Source: Isoetes taiwanensis
Taxonomy: Eukaryota > Streptophyta > Lycopodiopsida > Isoetales > Isoetaceae
Direction: 5' to 3'
Assembly: GCA_021234155.1 (NCBI GenBank)
Contig: JAJEKV010000023.1
Span: forward strand, 7,912,009-7,976,008
Length of the DNA stretch: 64,000 nucleotides
Every line of letters starts with the position of its first letter. Position 1 is the first letter of the stretch. This document shows, piece after piece, positions 1 through 10,020 of the stretch. The translations under genes and the position numbers were made by a program. The notes beneath the pieces were generated by a model, which saw nothing but the letters and a program-made list of their open reading frames with translations, made no database searches and was not told the DNA's origin.

Positions 1-708
1 GGGCAGGAAGCTGAGGCTGAGGAGCATTTTTGGAAGTAGAGGCCTTCTTCTTTCCCTCTTTTATCTTCTGTAGTGCCCGAGCTCTTGATTTTTTCTCGTC
101 TAACATGACATCGAGTTGCTCGAATATCTGTACAAGCTTAATTTCCAACTTCTCGCCTGCCTCAAAGACAATGTTTTATAGCCCTCGCTTCGCCGCCGCC
201 GGCTAAAAGCACCACCGGAAAAGAAGTCGAGAACAGTGCAACCTTCCAGCATCAACTTCTGTACTAGATAGGTGCACGTCCTACTTTCCAACTGATTTTG
301 CACCAGTACTCCTCCCCCACCTGCTGCACCCTTGTCGCACCAAGGTCGATACAGCCAATAAGCTGCACGGAAAACAAATGTTAGAAACATTGATAGTCAA
401 CACGCCGTTGGGCGGGCCCAATTTAAAATGCATACCGGCCGCACACCTCGCGGATCGTGCAAATTCTTTTCGATGTCCTGTTTTTCTCGTAAATGCTTGG
501 GAAACTTAGCATATTGCTTTGGATGGTCGGAATTGGCGAAGCAAATATTTATTTCCTGTACTGATGGCGTAGCCGCTGCGTCTCTGGCAACATACATTAG
601 CAGGACAAGACATTGCAACTCTCGAACTCTAGAGGTAGTCGCAGTTCTGGCCGGGGGGTCCTGGTAGGAACCAACCCAAACACGGCTGCCACCGTCTATT
701 GTCTTCAT
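1..708 (-). pseudogene. DNA-methyltransferase-like domain, C-terminal part of a degenerate gene
   Basis: The minus-strand reading from about 708 to 100 stays in one frame apart from a single TGA near 393. It has a DPP tripeptide in the context GSYQDPPAR near 655. Further on, near 225, comes VLDFFSGGAFSR, which resembles the D-x-F-x-G-x-G SAM-binding motif I. After a one-base shift near 200 the reading continues as AAAKRG, then NIVFEAGEKLE, then a lysine-rich tail running off the window edge. Motif IV (DPPY-like) before motif I is the order known for beta-type, CcrM-like N6-adenine/N4-cytosine methyltransferases. The acidic residue after motif I also fits. DPPA instead of DPPY, the stop and the shift suggest decay. 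The function is inferred from motifs only. Coding blocks upstream (705-3440) appear to belong to the same gene. Confidence 0.5.
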
Positions 709-1502
709 GGCGGATAGGCACTCATTGAGGCGGTCTGGGGGTAATAAATATAGCTACCCAAAGAAAGCCGCTGGTCCGCCATCGTGCTTAGCTGGTCAAG
801 GAATTTTTCATAATCTTCCTTTGGCCATTTCTTCGTATATCCGTCGCATCCAATGAAGCGGGCGGCGTGTTTACCACGCCCACGCACAAAACCTCGCGGA
901 CTAACGTGGAAACACTTGAAAGGTTTGCCACCCTCCTCAACCGGCCCTAGAAGATATTCGTCTACTTTGTCAGAGGGACTCCTAAAAGCTTTCCTTCTCC
1001 ATCTCTTTATGTCCCTTCGCCCCATCCACTGATGCTACTTGCGAACATAAGCATCAGATTCTCCGTGAATATGGGGTGAGCTTGCCTCAAGGCAGCCATG
1101 TCTTGAAAAGGAAGTTTCTTCACTTCCTTCATGTATCTGACAAGGGCCCGCTCCATTGTTCCAATCTTCTTCAGCTCTCCGGCTCTGACTTTCATAGTGC
1201 GTCTCCCAGTATAATCCTTGCTTCCCTTCAGGAATGTGGTGCCATCCTTGATCTCCTTCAAAGAAATTTTGCAGATCTAGAGGATGCATGGACTTTAATG
1301 GGCGACAGGAATTATTGGTGAAAAGTCTAAGCCTATCCTTCACCTCAATTTTTTCTCCCTTCTCGTCCTTCAACCGGTCTTCGTAGAATAACTGGGCAAC
1401 TTCGGTGCACATATTCCACGACTCGTCGTCAAGATATACAAAGTAGTCGTAGTCACGCATAGTTGACTTCTTAATCGTTTGCAGCGCTACAGCTTTCCAA
1501 TC
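705..1502 (-). pseudogene. Middle coding block of the methyltransferase-like gene
   Basis: The block begins right after a good acceptor (ATGCAG, 1503-1505) with DWKAVALQTIKKSTMRDYDY and continues with an acidic/basic stretch (EDRLKDEKGEKIEVKDR). A frame change near 1260 leads to a second segment (GELKKIGTMERALVRYMKE) ending near 1007. A third segment (KAFRSPSDKVDEYLLGPVEEGGKPFKCFHVSPRGFVRGRGKHAARFIGCDGY, split here as read) runs to 705. The composition is protein-like and there are few stops. I recognise no domain in this part. Frameshifts between the segments point to a decayed gene or to short introns I could not place. It lies directly upstream of the methyltransferase-like domain on the same strand. 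Confidence 0.45.
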
Positions 1503-1797
1503 CTGCATGACAAAGAAGGCACCAGATAAGGCGCATACACATCATCTTAATTTGCTTGCACTAGCTGACGCAAATTGGGCGCCCGCCCAATTTCAGATCA
1601 TCCGACACTCAGGTGAAACTGGGCGGGCGCCCAATTTCCCTGAACGTTTCCGAAATTGGGCGAGCGCCCTATTTGCAGCCGTTCCGGGAAATTGGGCGCC
1701 CCCAATTTGAAAAGAGTGCCAACAGGCTGAAATTGGGCGGGCGCCCAATTTCGAACTTGTGGATAGCAGGAACTAGTAATGGTGGTAGTGCACTTAC
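1503..1797 (-). other. Spliceosomal intron packed with GC-cored palindromes
   Basis: On the minus strand the coding block ending DWAFYGKPKKNKAGTPSVERI is followed by a consensus donor, GTAAGT, at 1797-1792. The next block starts after a pyrimidine-rich stretch and ATGCAG at 1508-1503. The 295-base interval between them contains five palindromes. Introns of this size are normal in plants. That the interval is spliced out is inferred from both splice signals and the loss of coding character inside. Confidence 0.55.
1572..1751. repeat. Palindrome cluster 1 (five copies)
   Basis: Five copies of a palindrome with arms AAATTGGGCG and CGCCCAATTT lie at 1572-1593, 1616-1637, 1653-1674, 1689-1708 and 1730-1751. 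The A/T arms are nearly constant and the G/C centre varies in length and sequence. Each can fold into a hairpin in DNA or RNA. All five fall inside the 1503-1797 intron. Confidence 0.9.
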
Positions 1798-3440
1798 AGA
1801 ATACGCTCCACCGACGGAGTGCCCGCTTTGTTCTTCTTAGGCTTCCCGTAGAATGCCCAATCGGGTTGGAGCTATGAATTTCTTCAAAAATACTTCCTCG
1901 TGTATAGTCTTCTTTGTTATGTCATTATTCTCCGGCTTACACCTAACGCATTCTTGATTCTTTTGTGAGATTTCCGCCAGGACTCCTGCATTTCCTTTTG
2001 GCATAGAAAAGAATATCGGGTTACGCCAAGTGCTTCCTTCGGAGGCCATGCCAAAGCTTGTGTGACAAGCGCTTGAGCAACCGTGGTCGTTATGGTTGCC
2101 ATTAACAATTCAAGATTCTCGCATTTTGCGCATCCTCCTCGACTTCTTCCACTTGATTGCTCGCCTGCTCATGGATCGAATGGCACGACATCAGCCGCGG
2201 GAGGGTGCATCGATGGCTGATAAACGATTCGTAGAGAGTGTCCAAGTGCTCTGGACTTATGACCCTACAAGTCATATTTGCTTGGCTTTATGCATCTTGA
2301 ACACATCGACTTCAATCTCGGCCCACCCCCGCAGGGTAGATTCTCTCCCTCGGCTTGATGCTTGCTATGGCGCTTTGTGACAACTCATGTCGCTCTCCCG
2401 AGTGGCGCCGCCACCGTGATGGAGTGAACTTCACGACCGGGCCGGCTACTCTCCTGGTTCTTCGATGATGAAGAAGAAGACAAGGACTCCCTCTCCGTTT
2501 TTTTGGGCTCTGTGGATAACATCGCCCGCTTATGCCTCTTCGACGGACCACCTAAATCTTTTCCCATGCGCTTTAGGGGTTCCTCTTCGACGGCTGGTCC
2601 TCTTCTCGCACTCGCGCATCGGGCGACCTTTGATGTTCTCTTCATTCCACCGAATATAAGTTTAGTGGCAGCTTTTACGGTGAATAGCCTTAGCGGTGTC
2701 CTCGCCTTCTTGATTCTTTAGACGGGCTCCATTTTATGCGCCGCCCCCTGCGCTTGTCTTTATCTCTCACCTTTCTTGTATCTAGACTTAAGCCACTTAG
2801 TATCGTTACACTTTAGGTTGGTTTTGCCCCGATACTCGTGAACAATGCTTTTCGACCTGCTCGTTTGTGCTCTAATATCCACCGGTCGGCAAAGATAGTA
2901 GCCATCCAAAATATCGGTTCTTGATTTGATGCCCGAGCGCTCTAAACTTTCATATGAGTCCAAATACCATCCTTTCGAAGCAAGAATGTGGGCTTTCCTT
3001 TATACTTTTATTCATCATACATGGCTCGTGACTTAGATAGTGGAACTTTATAACGGACAAAAGTCCCATCTACGGTGTCTTCAACGTCGATGAGGAAGTC
3101 ATCCTTGTTCTCGCCGAGACCTCCATGTCGATGACGATACCCGGCCAATTCATTTTTTCTGCCCCTATCTTGCCAAAGAAAAGTAGAAGATCCTTGAGGT
3201 GGTTTGTCCGGGACCCGTGATGAATATTCCCTATCTCTATGCACTGCACTCCATTCCTCAAAGAATCAAAAATTTCATTGGGCACAACCCGATGCCAAAG
3301 AAACGCTTCTTTCTCTTCTTCTCGTTTTGCATTCTCTATTGCAATAGCCTCGCAAATTTGGGTCCCAGATCAGAACCCGGGGAACCCAAAGGTCCGCTTT
3401 GTTCAAGCCATATTAATTCCTGCGAATCCGGAAAGTAGTG
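1798..3440 (-). pseudogene. Upstream coding blocks of the methyltransferase-like gene
   Basis: Minus-strand blocks with coding character include 3440-3008 (IENAKREEEKEAFLWHRVVP, then PNEIFDSLRNGVQCIEIG and NHLKDLLLFFGKIGAEKMNWPG, then a frame change to DDFLIDVEDTVDGTFVRYKV). Others are 2963-2760 (DGYYLCRPVDIRAQ), 2645-2385 (a Ser-rich, basic stretch with KRHKR, possibly nuclear targeting) and 2108-1798 (NPIFFSMPKGNAGVLAEISQ; ECVRCKPENNDITKK). TGA stops in the first block fall where CGA (Arg) would fit, as expected after deamination of methylated CpG. I recognise no family. Order and strand match the methyltransferase-like domain downstream, so I treat it as one broken, intron-containing gene. 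Confidence 0.4.
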
Positions 3441-3490
3441 TTAGTACTTGGGAGACTTGGGGCTGAAGAGGTCTGTTGTCCGATGGAGGC

Positions 3491-3787
3491 AAATTGGGCG
3501 CCCAATTTGCCCCGGGATCCCCGCAAGACACCAAATTGGGCCGCCCATTTGCTTTGGGCCAACTCATGGTGAGCCTTGAGTCCGAGGAGACGATTGTATC
3601 ATTGGGGGCCAAATTGGGCCCCGCCCAATTTTGCCGATCCCCTACGCGATAAATTGGGCCCGCCCAATTTTATATTCATTAAAGTGGGCGACGCCATAGT
3701 TTATATCGAGAGACTTCCTTGGATGGTAGACTTGGGTAGAGTAAATTGGGCGGCTTCAATTTAGTCTCCCAAGTCTACCATCCAAGG
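3491..3787. repeat. Palindrome cluster 2 with a long nested hairpin
   Basis: Copies or variants of the same palindrome lie at 3491-3508 (perfect, 18 bp), 3533-3550, 3611-3631, 3651-3670 and 3743-3762. The last sits inside a larger inverted repeat: arm 3717-3736 is the exact reverse complement of arm 3768-3787 (20 bp each), so 3717-3787 can fold into one nested hairpin. More degenerate GC-rich variants continue to about 3925. The cluster lies just 5' of the first coding block of the minus-strand gene. Confidence 0.85.
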
Positions 3788-3925
3788 TAGTCGTGTTCTC
3801 CGGGATAGGCAACCGGGCGCCCGCCCCACTTTGGTGTCGGGATAGGCAAACCGGGCGGCCCGCCCACATTGGTGTGAGGGATAAGTAAATTAAGGCCCGC
3901 CCACGTTGGTGTTAGGGAAAAAGTC

Positions 3926-5287
3926 CAATGTTTTGCAAAATGAAACACCCTAAGGGAAGCAATTGGGTGCCCTATTCGGGCTCGCATACGTGTATGCATC
4001 CGTGGGGACCAAAGTGAGGCATCTAGAAGATGTTCATATGTCCGAGATGTTATAGCGGGATACTTAATCGTGCAAGCCAAGTTTATATTAAGAAAGTAGT
4101 CCACCTTACCTTTGCCACCGGTGGTGGGGCGAGATGCCATCAACTCCGCTAGAATTCCTTGGTGTACGTGGGTACCCAGCGCGATAGGTCAATGCAGAGG
4201 GAAGGCGCCAATGTGATGATGGCACAAGCCGTCGAGAGACACAAGGCCAAGAGCTCGATCCGGCCGGCCACCCGGGTTCGGGAGTATAGTGCTTGGTGAG
4301 AACGACTTTCGTGGCTAAGAAATATGAAGGCGATGTTGTTTAGCGAGCACAAAGCCAAAGAAGCACGTAATTTTCTAAATCTGCAAATGAGGAGAATGAG
4401 GGGCTTTTAAAGGGTTATGGACCTCTTTGGGCTAAGACAAGTGTCGTGGCATGTAAGCGCTTTGGCCCTTTGAAATAAAAATGGACCGCTGATGGGTTCG
4501 AAGCGTGAGGAATTAATTGTGGACCTTAATAATGAGTGCGCCGGATTTTTGAATTTCAAATCTGCCATTTAAAGCCCCGCCCAAAATTAATTGAGTCATG
4601 CACGGTCGCGACGCGTGCTTTAGGCGGAACTTGTGTTTCAAAGTTCCGGGACGGACACATTATTTCGAAATTAGGTGGGACATTTAACTTTAAAAATTGG
4701 GGGGAAATTACATTCAAATTTTGGGGGGAATTCATGTTTAAATGTAAATGCGCTTCAAACCTGTTGTTTTTTTCCGGCAAAGGCCTTGTTTTGGCTACTA
4801 TCTTTTCTACAAGACGCAAACATGTTCAAATGATTCATATTCATGGCCACGAGATCTCCAAAGGTTTGTGCTGCTCCACAGTTAAATTCGCCATACCTCG
4901 ATGTGTAATTGCTGCAAATGTGATGTGACCCGATTTTATCAATCACGCCTTTCCATTCACGGCTGTTCATTCGCACCTCTTCAAGCACGCCTGTTCATTC
5001 ACACCTTTCCATTCACGCCTTTTCGATGGCTTGACCCTTGATTTACTCCTCCTCATTCACCGGTTACCGCTTTGTCACATTTACATAAACTCTAAATTTC
5101 GGCGTACCGCCCTTTTCCTGAAATTGTCATGCGTGATTTGTGTGCCTCGCTATTTTTCCATTAACCCTTGTTTGTAGTCGCCCTTCCAATGCTCGATTAT
5201 ATTTGTTTTGGGAGCTCAATGATAAATTCCAGTTAGTGTCCCGCCTCCTTAGTTCTCTTAGTGTGTATGTGTAGGTGACCGTAGGTG
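3926..5287. other. Intergenic stretch between the divergent genes
   Basis: No convincing gene is seen here. Short open frames occur on both strands without recognisable motifs. The part at 4600-4750 is A/T-rich with two copies of an AATTGGGGGGAA-type string. At 4935-5035 there are repeats of CATTCACGCCT / CATTCACACCT type, a short degenerate tandem repeat. Confidence 0.5.
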
Positions 5288-5862
5288 AAACCGCCTGATG
5301 GGCAAACCGTATCTCAAGGTGTTTTATCTTGGTGACAACTAAATTGGGCGGCCGAAGTCTCGCCTACTTCATTGTGTCTTTAACCACCACGAACAAATTG
5401 GGCGGCGCCCAATTTGTGCGCGATATGTCCCCGCCGAGCGACAACCTTCTTTTTGTACCCATTGTGAGACCGATCGCATCAATAATACCCTTATATAAGC
5501 GCCGATTCGTTCAAATTGGGCGGCCCAATTTGTAAATAATGGGACAAATTGGGCGGTCGCCCATATTGTCCCTTTCTGTAGATGACCAGATAAATGAAAC
5601 TGTCCGGGTGGGCCAGCTGTATCTCGAATGTGTTTTCTCTTGGTGACAGCTAAATTGGGCGGACGCCGAGTGTGTGCCTACTTTACAGCTCCTCTACCAC
5701 CACGAACAAATTGGGCGGGCGCCCAATTTGTGCGCGGATATGGCCTCTTCAGAGTGAGAACCTTCTTTTCTACCCATTGTGAGACTTACTGCATCCAATA
5801 CTAACCTTATACAAGGGGAATCTAAACACCTCATACGTAAAAAAGGGCACCCGCCCAATTTT
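5288..5862. repeat. Palindrome cluster 3 on a ~210-bp direct repeat
   Basis: Segments 5288-5494 and about 5600-5814 are diverged direct copies. Both contain TGTATCTC or CGTATCTC, TCTTGGTGACA, ACCACCACGAACAAATTGG and CCCATTGTGAGAC in the same order. Palindromes of the AAATTGGGCG family lie at 5395-5415, 5513-5531, 5546-5567, 5708-5729 (perfect) and 5841-5862, with half-copies at 5341 and 5652. The repeat ends just before the first coding block of the plus-strand gene. Confidence 0.85.
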
Positions 5863-5878
5863 ATTGTCCTTGTAACCA

Positions 5879-8800
5879 TTGAATGGGAGTCCCCCTGTGT
5901 CATTTGCATTGCTTTCGCTGCCTTCCTTACTCGATTTTAACACTAACAAATCCTTGTGCAAAGTTGTGTATCTCTTCCTTAATGAACATCTAGTAGCAAA
6001 GGGAGTTGTGGGGCAAATGACACAATGCCACTTCAAGGAGATATCGAAAGGACTACCGAGCGAGGGTGTGGAGGAAGTGTTCAAGGCCACCATACCCTTC
6101 CCCGGCAACCACAATAGCGTAAGCCGGGGGCTCATTCGCTCGTGGAGAAGTGAAGATGCTCGTGAGTCGCCTCTGCTAATGACGCCCCCAAAGAAAAGAC
6201 AAATGGACAAATGGTGGGGGAAGGAGACACAACCGACAAGATATACCCTTCTTGAAAAGGATTGTGAGATATGGCACTCATGCGACTCCATTATTGCCTA
6301 AAGGGATTCATATCTTTCAATCGCCCCGATGATGCAGCTTTGACCAGCCGGGTTTCAAGTTTGTGGGAGTATCTCAGAATCAAGGTTTCCCTCCCCTTTC
6401 TGAAGTGAACATCCGCTGCCGGGGTTGCTTGCAGGTGCCGGGCCGGGATGCTCGTGGAGATGGAGCAATGACCTCGCCCTGCGGTTGACGGAGTAAAGGT
6501 CTCGAGATATTGACCGCAAAGACCGCAACAGAAGCGATATTGTGTCCAGCCGTGGGAGCTCGAGCATCGAAGCACCCAAATTATGAGAAACGACATTACA
6601 CTTTTCATTCCCGACAACCCGAAGGTTGTTAGGCCACCAAAGCTTGCTCGCCTCACCACTCGTAATGCTATCCTCACTTACAGGAGGACCTTGTGTTGCA
6701 AGAATAGGTGTTGTGTCGTTCTCTAGGAATCAAGTTGTTAACATGCGAAAGGAATTCCTTGCCATGAAATCAAGTGATAGGGTTACTTTTGTTTATGACA
6801 TGTTCGCCAACAACATGAAAGGTCAAAGAGTGGGACGACCGGTGCTGCAGGGAATCTCGCTTATGAAAGGGCGCGGGTACCTTGGTCTCGTGGATCTCAA
6901 AGTCGGCGATCCGAAAAATGGAAGGCCCAATTTCTTGAGGGTGCACGCAAGGCCCTAACATGGTAACCGTGGCACCTTGAAGCCTCGCCCTCCTCGAGGT
7001 TGGCATGTGAGGCCGTGTTTTCCATGTTCGTGAGGGAGAACGGTGAATCCTTGCCCCACCGTGAAAGGTGAGAAACGAGGAGGGGATAAGAGAGAATGTC
7101 GAAGTTGCCCGCAATGTTTACGAAGTCCAAAGATTCTAGAAGAGGTTAATGCGAGGTTGTGGCATTGATCGGCAAGAAGGTATCACCGGCGGTTTTCATA
7201 GAACGTGGAGGCGAGTTTCGACGCCGATCGCTCAAAGAAAAAATTGCATTCTCCAAATGCGATACATGTGAGGTGATCCGCACGGGTTACCAAGACCAAA
7301 GATGAAGGAGAGAGGAGGATGTTGCATGATGAAAGAAGAGCGATAGATCGGAGCAGCCCTCGTGGTCGCACACAAGATCGGGTCGGGAGATTATACTCCC
7401 ACGTATCCCACCAATATCTTTGTATTATTCACGACAAAATGGATCAAGCCAAAACAATGATTCCAAAATTGCAACAATCAGAAAGTCTCTCGAGACTTGA
7501 CAAGCTGAAAAACGACATTGACCGGTGCATTGACTCATGGTCATGGGAATGGATCTTATGGAAACTTTGCCCTGGACTTATGGCCGATGACTCTAACTTC
7601 CATGTAGGTTCTTTGAATAGCATCTTGAAGAGATTAGAGATGGGGCACGAGTATGCAGGGAGGCCACCGCCGCTGCCCTGAATCATCTGCCCAAAATGGG
7701 TCTCCTCATTATGAGACACAATGGCCTTGGAGTCAAAGTTGTCACTATCCAATACCAAAGATACCGCTAATTTGCCACGTGCAATGGGACCATCATTGAA
7801 GCCTCTCCCAAGATACTTTATTTGGTACCGGACAACGATCCGACGTAACAAGAATAGGTATGTCTTCCCTATCTTTCTTACCTAGTATATCTTGGTGTGT
7901 TTGAAGAGATTGAGCTAGGGTTCATGATGCCCGGTCACACACATGATGATATCGATGCCTTGTTTGGTAACTTCTCTACATCTTTAAAGAAGGCGAGGGT
8001 GCTCACAATGCCGAACCACCGTATGAATTCCACAAATGCAACTTGAATACACCCGTCCCTATGTTGTTGACAAAGTTCGGATTGGAAGGGTTTTATAGAA
8101 GGCTACATACCGGATGGGGATGATAGATTGACAGTCATAGCACCCCTCTAACTTTCGAGATTCGCTATGAATGGTGATTGGCCACCATGTATTACAAAAC
8201 TAGACCCACTTACCCGGATTGGTTGCCTCACCGGTGGAATAAAGATGTGGAAAGAAAAAGAGGACGGAAGCCCATGATGCCGCTTGATATCCTAAGTCGC
8301 TTCCTCCCAAGAAATCGGTGAAGGACCTTGGCCTCTATGAAAACAATATCCACAAGCATATATTGCATTGGGTTGCTTGTTCAACGCCTAAGAAAGGTGC
8401 TCCGAAACCGCCAACTACTCGCACACTTCACGGCCACGATTGAATATTGGATGAAACTCTTGCAAGAACTCGAACATCAGCAAAGGACGAAGGCACTTAT
8501 AATGACTTCGCCATGTACTAGGCAAGCACAAGCTCCACCTCATGTAGTCAGAGTGGTAGAGCCAATTGCTACTATCACTCCTCCTTATGTCGGCCCCTGG
8601 AAGGACAAACCTGTGCCGGAATTCAACCCATACAAAGATTTGAAGAAAGGTATGTTTATTATGGCACGCCCTGATGATGTGTTGTGCCCAACTTGGGTGG
8701 GCCTAGCTACTGAGGACCCACAAATGGATGATAAGAAGGAGAACTTTGAGACTATTCTGGTGACTTGGTGGGAGCCAATCCCAGTGAGGAACCAAGTCTA

Positions 8801-8984
8801 CCCAGCTAATTATGCCAATTGTTGGAAGAAGAGATGGAGGCCAACGACTGCAAGTGACCGCATAGAAGTGGAGACTATCGACTACGCTTGGGAGCCATCA
8901 AACAAGAAGAAGATACCTAATACTATTAAGATACCCGTGTATTCTGCTGAGGCATATGCAGCACTCGCAGGGGATGTCAACTAG
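5879..8984 (+). pseudogene. DUF7869-like (GHTHxDID family) gene, degenerate
   Basis: Plus-strand blocks recall the DUF7869 family, proteins often found in multicopy loci and suspected of transposase descent. In order: VVNMRKEFLAMKSSDRVTFV (near 6740); CIIHDKMDQAKTMIPKLQ (near 7425); DND followed by NKNRYVFP (near 7835-7870); then, after a one-base shift, LGVFEEIELGFMMPGHTHDD and IDALFGNFSTSLKKARVLTM (7886-8010). The last open block, 8328-8984, ends with GMFIMARPDDVLCPTWVGLA and ILVTWWEPIPVRNQV and a normal stop. The conserved D and H residues would fit an RNase-H-like core, but that is family-level inference. In-frame stops and shifts (for example near 7870 and 8050) indicate a dead copy. It is divergent from the methyltransferase-like gene. 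Confidence 0.6.
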
Positions 8985-9071
8985 TGTATGAAAATGAGTC
9001 ATTCATCCAAGTGTACTAAAAAATGGTCCATAAATTCAGGTATTGTCCATAATTAATGAAATTGTGCTTAC

Positions 9072-9407
9072 CAGAAAAACAATCTTAAGTAGCAAGTTTG
9101 CTAGGCCTTCAAATAAGTTACTTTGTCCAATATCATAGTCAAAGATTGCATATATTTCAGGCGAAAAGGCTAGATTGATGACAAAAGTCACTAGAGATTT
9201 GGTTGCTACCTCCTGGTGCTGATATAATATCCGAGATTTACCTCTGGCCAAAGGCATCAAAACATATGAAAAGAATGCCTCTAGTTGCAGTTTGATGTTC
9301 TTATGAAGATGACCATACAAGATCAAAATAGTGTTGCTGCAGACCACATATAGGACAATTGGGTTAGAAGAGAACCCCATCTGCATTAGGTTCGAGAAAA
9401 GACTATC
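9072..9407 (-). CDS. Exon of a GNOM/GBF-type ARF guanine-nucleotide exchange factor
   Basis: A 112-codon open segment on the minus strand, bounded by an acceptor (TTGCACAG before 9407) and a consensus donor (CTG then GTAAGC at 9071). It contains DSLFSNLMQMGFSSNPIVL, LKLQLEAFFS-like KLQLEAFFSYVLMPLARGKS, YQHQEVATKSLV, and DYDIGQSNLFEGLANLL. This order matches the region before the Sec7 domain in plant GNOM/GNOM-like large ARF-GEFs, which act in endomembrane traffic. It has no internal stop, but substitutions such as an Ile/Leu-rich stretch after VVCS suggest relaxed constraint. Sec7 and the other exons are not visible here; the DNA just downstream (below 9000) is the DUF7869-like gene. It could be one exon of a long gene or an isolated gene fragment. 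Confidence 0.7.
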
Positions 9408-10020
9408 CTGTGCAATTAATTGATATGGAACTCAAAAGAATGGCCACCATACTCAATAGCATAATTAATTAGAACAAGAGCAAATTCTGAAACATCCTCA
9501 ATGACTGAAACATGAAATATGATTCATTGTAGGTTAGATATTTTCAAATTTACAATCACTTCAGTTTGTTGATATCTCGATATTGCATTGCATATTAGCA
9601 TCATAAACAGAGAAAGATATCATATTATTAGAATTTTATATGGCATGTAAGAGCCACTCACCATAAAGATGCCTAAAGATGCCATCTCTTTGAGCCGATT
9701 GTTGTTGCCTCCGCTTTGCATTGCACAATAAAAACAACTGAAAATGCATAAGAGCAGTCCTGGGAATATGGAAAAAGACTGTTGGAAACTACCCATACTT
9801 ATTACTGCTGGTAGGACTTTGGAGGGCTGAATTATCCCCCCAAAAAAAAAAAAAAAAAAACAAAAACTGCACAATAAGTTGAAGAATGGAAGGGCACAAC
9901 TAAATGGTGTTTTACTAGGCAACTGTATGCAATAGAACATAAGCATGGTTCGAAAAGGGTGTCTTTTGGATCTGTTTTTTGGTATTCATAAGAATTGGAA
10001 GACCAGTTGTATGTATGAGG
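9408..10020. other. Presumed intron or flank of the GNOM-like exon
   Basis: No firm gene is seen. A minus-strand stretch near 9680-9735 ends in a strong donor (ATG then GTGAGT) and could be a small exon, but I do not recognise its product. A run of about 18 A lies at 9842-9860. Confidence 0.4.

Noticed and set aside
1507-1840. Plus-strand frames with repeated KLGGRPI / IGRAPNF peptides
   Set aside because: The peptides only reflect the palindromes; splice signals and coding blocks on the minus strand explain the region better.
5770-6291. Long minus-strand open frame of 173 codons
   Set aside because: It is antisense to the first block of the DUF7869-like gene and has no motif of its own.
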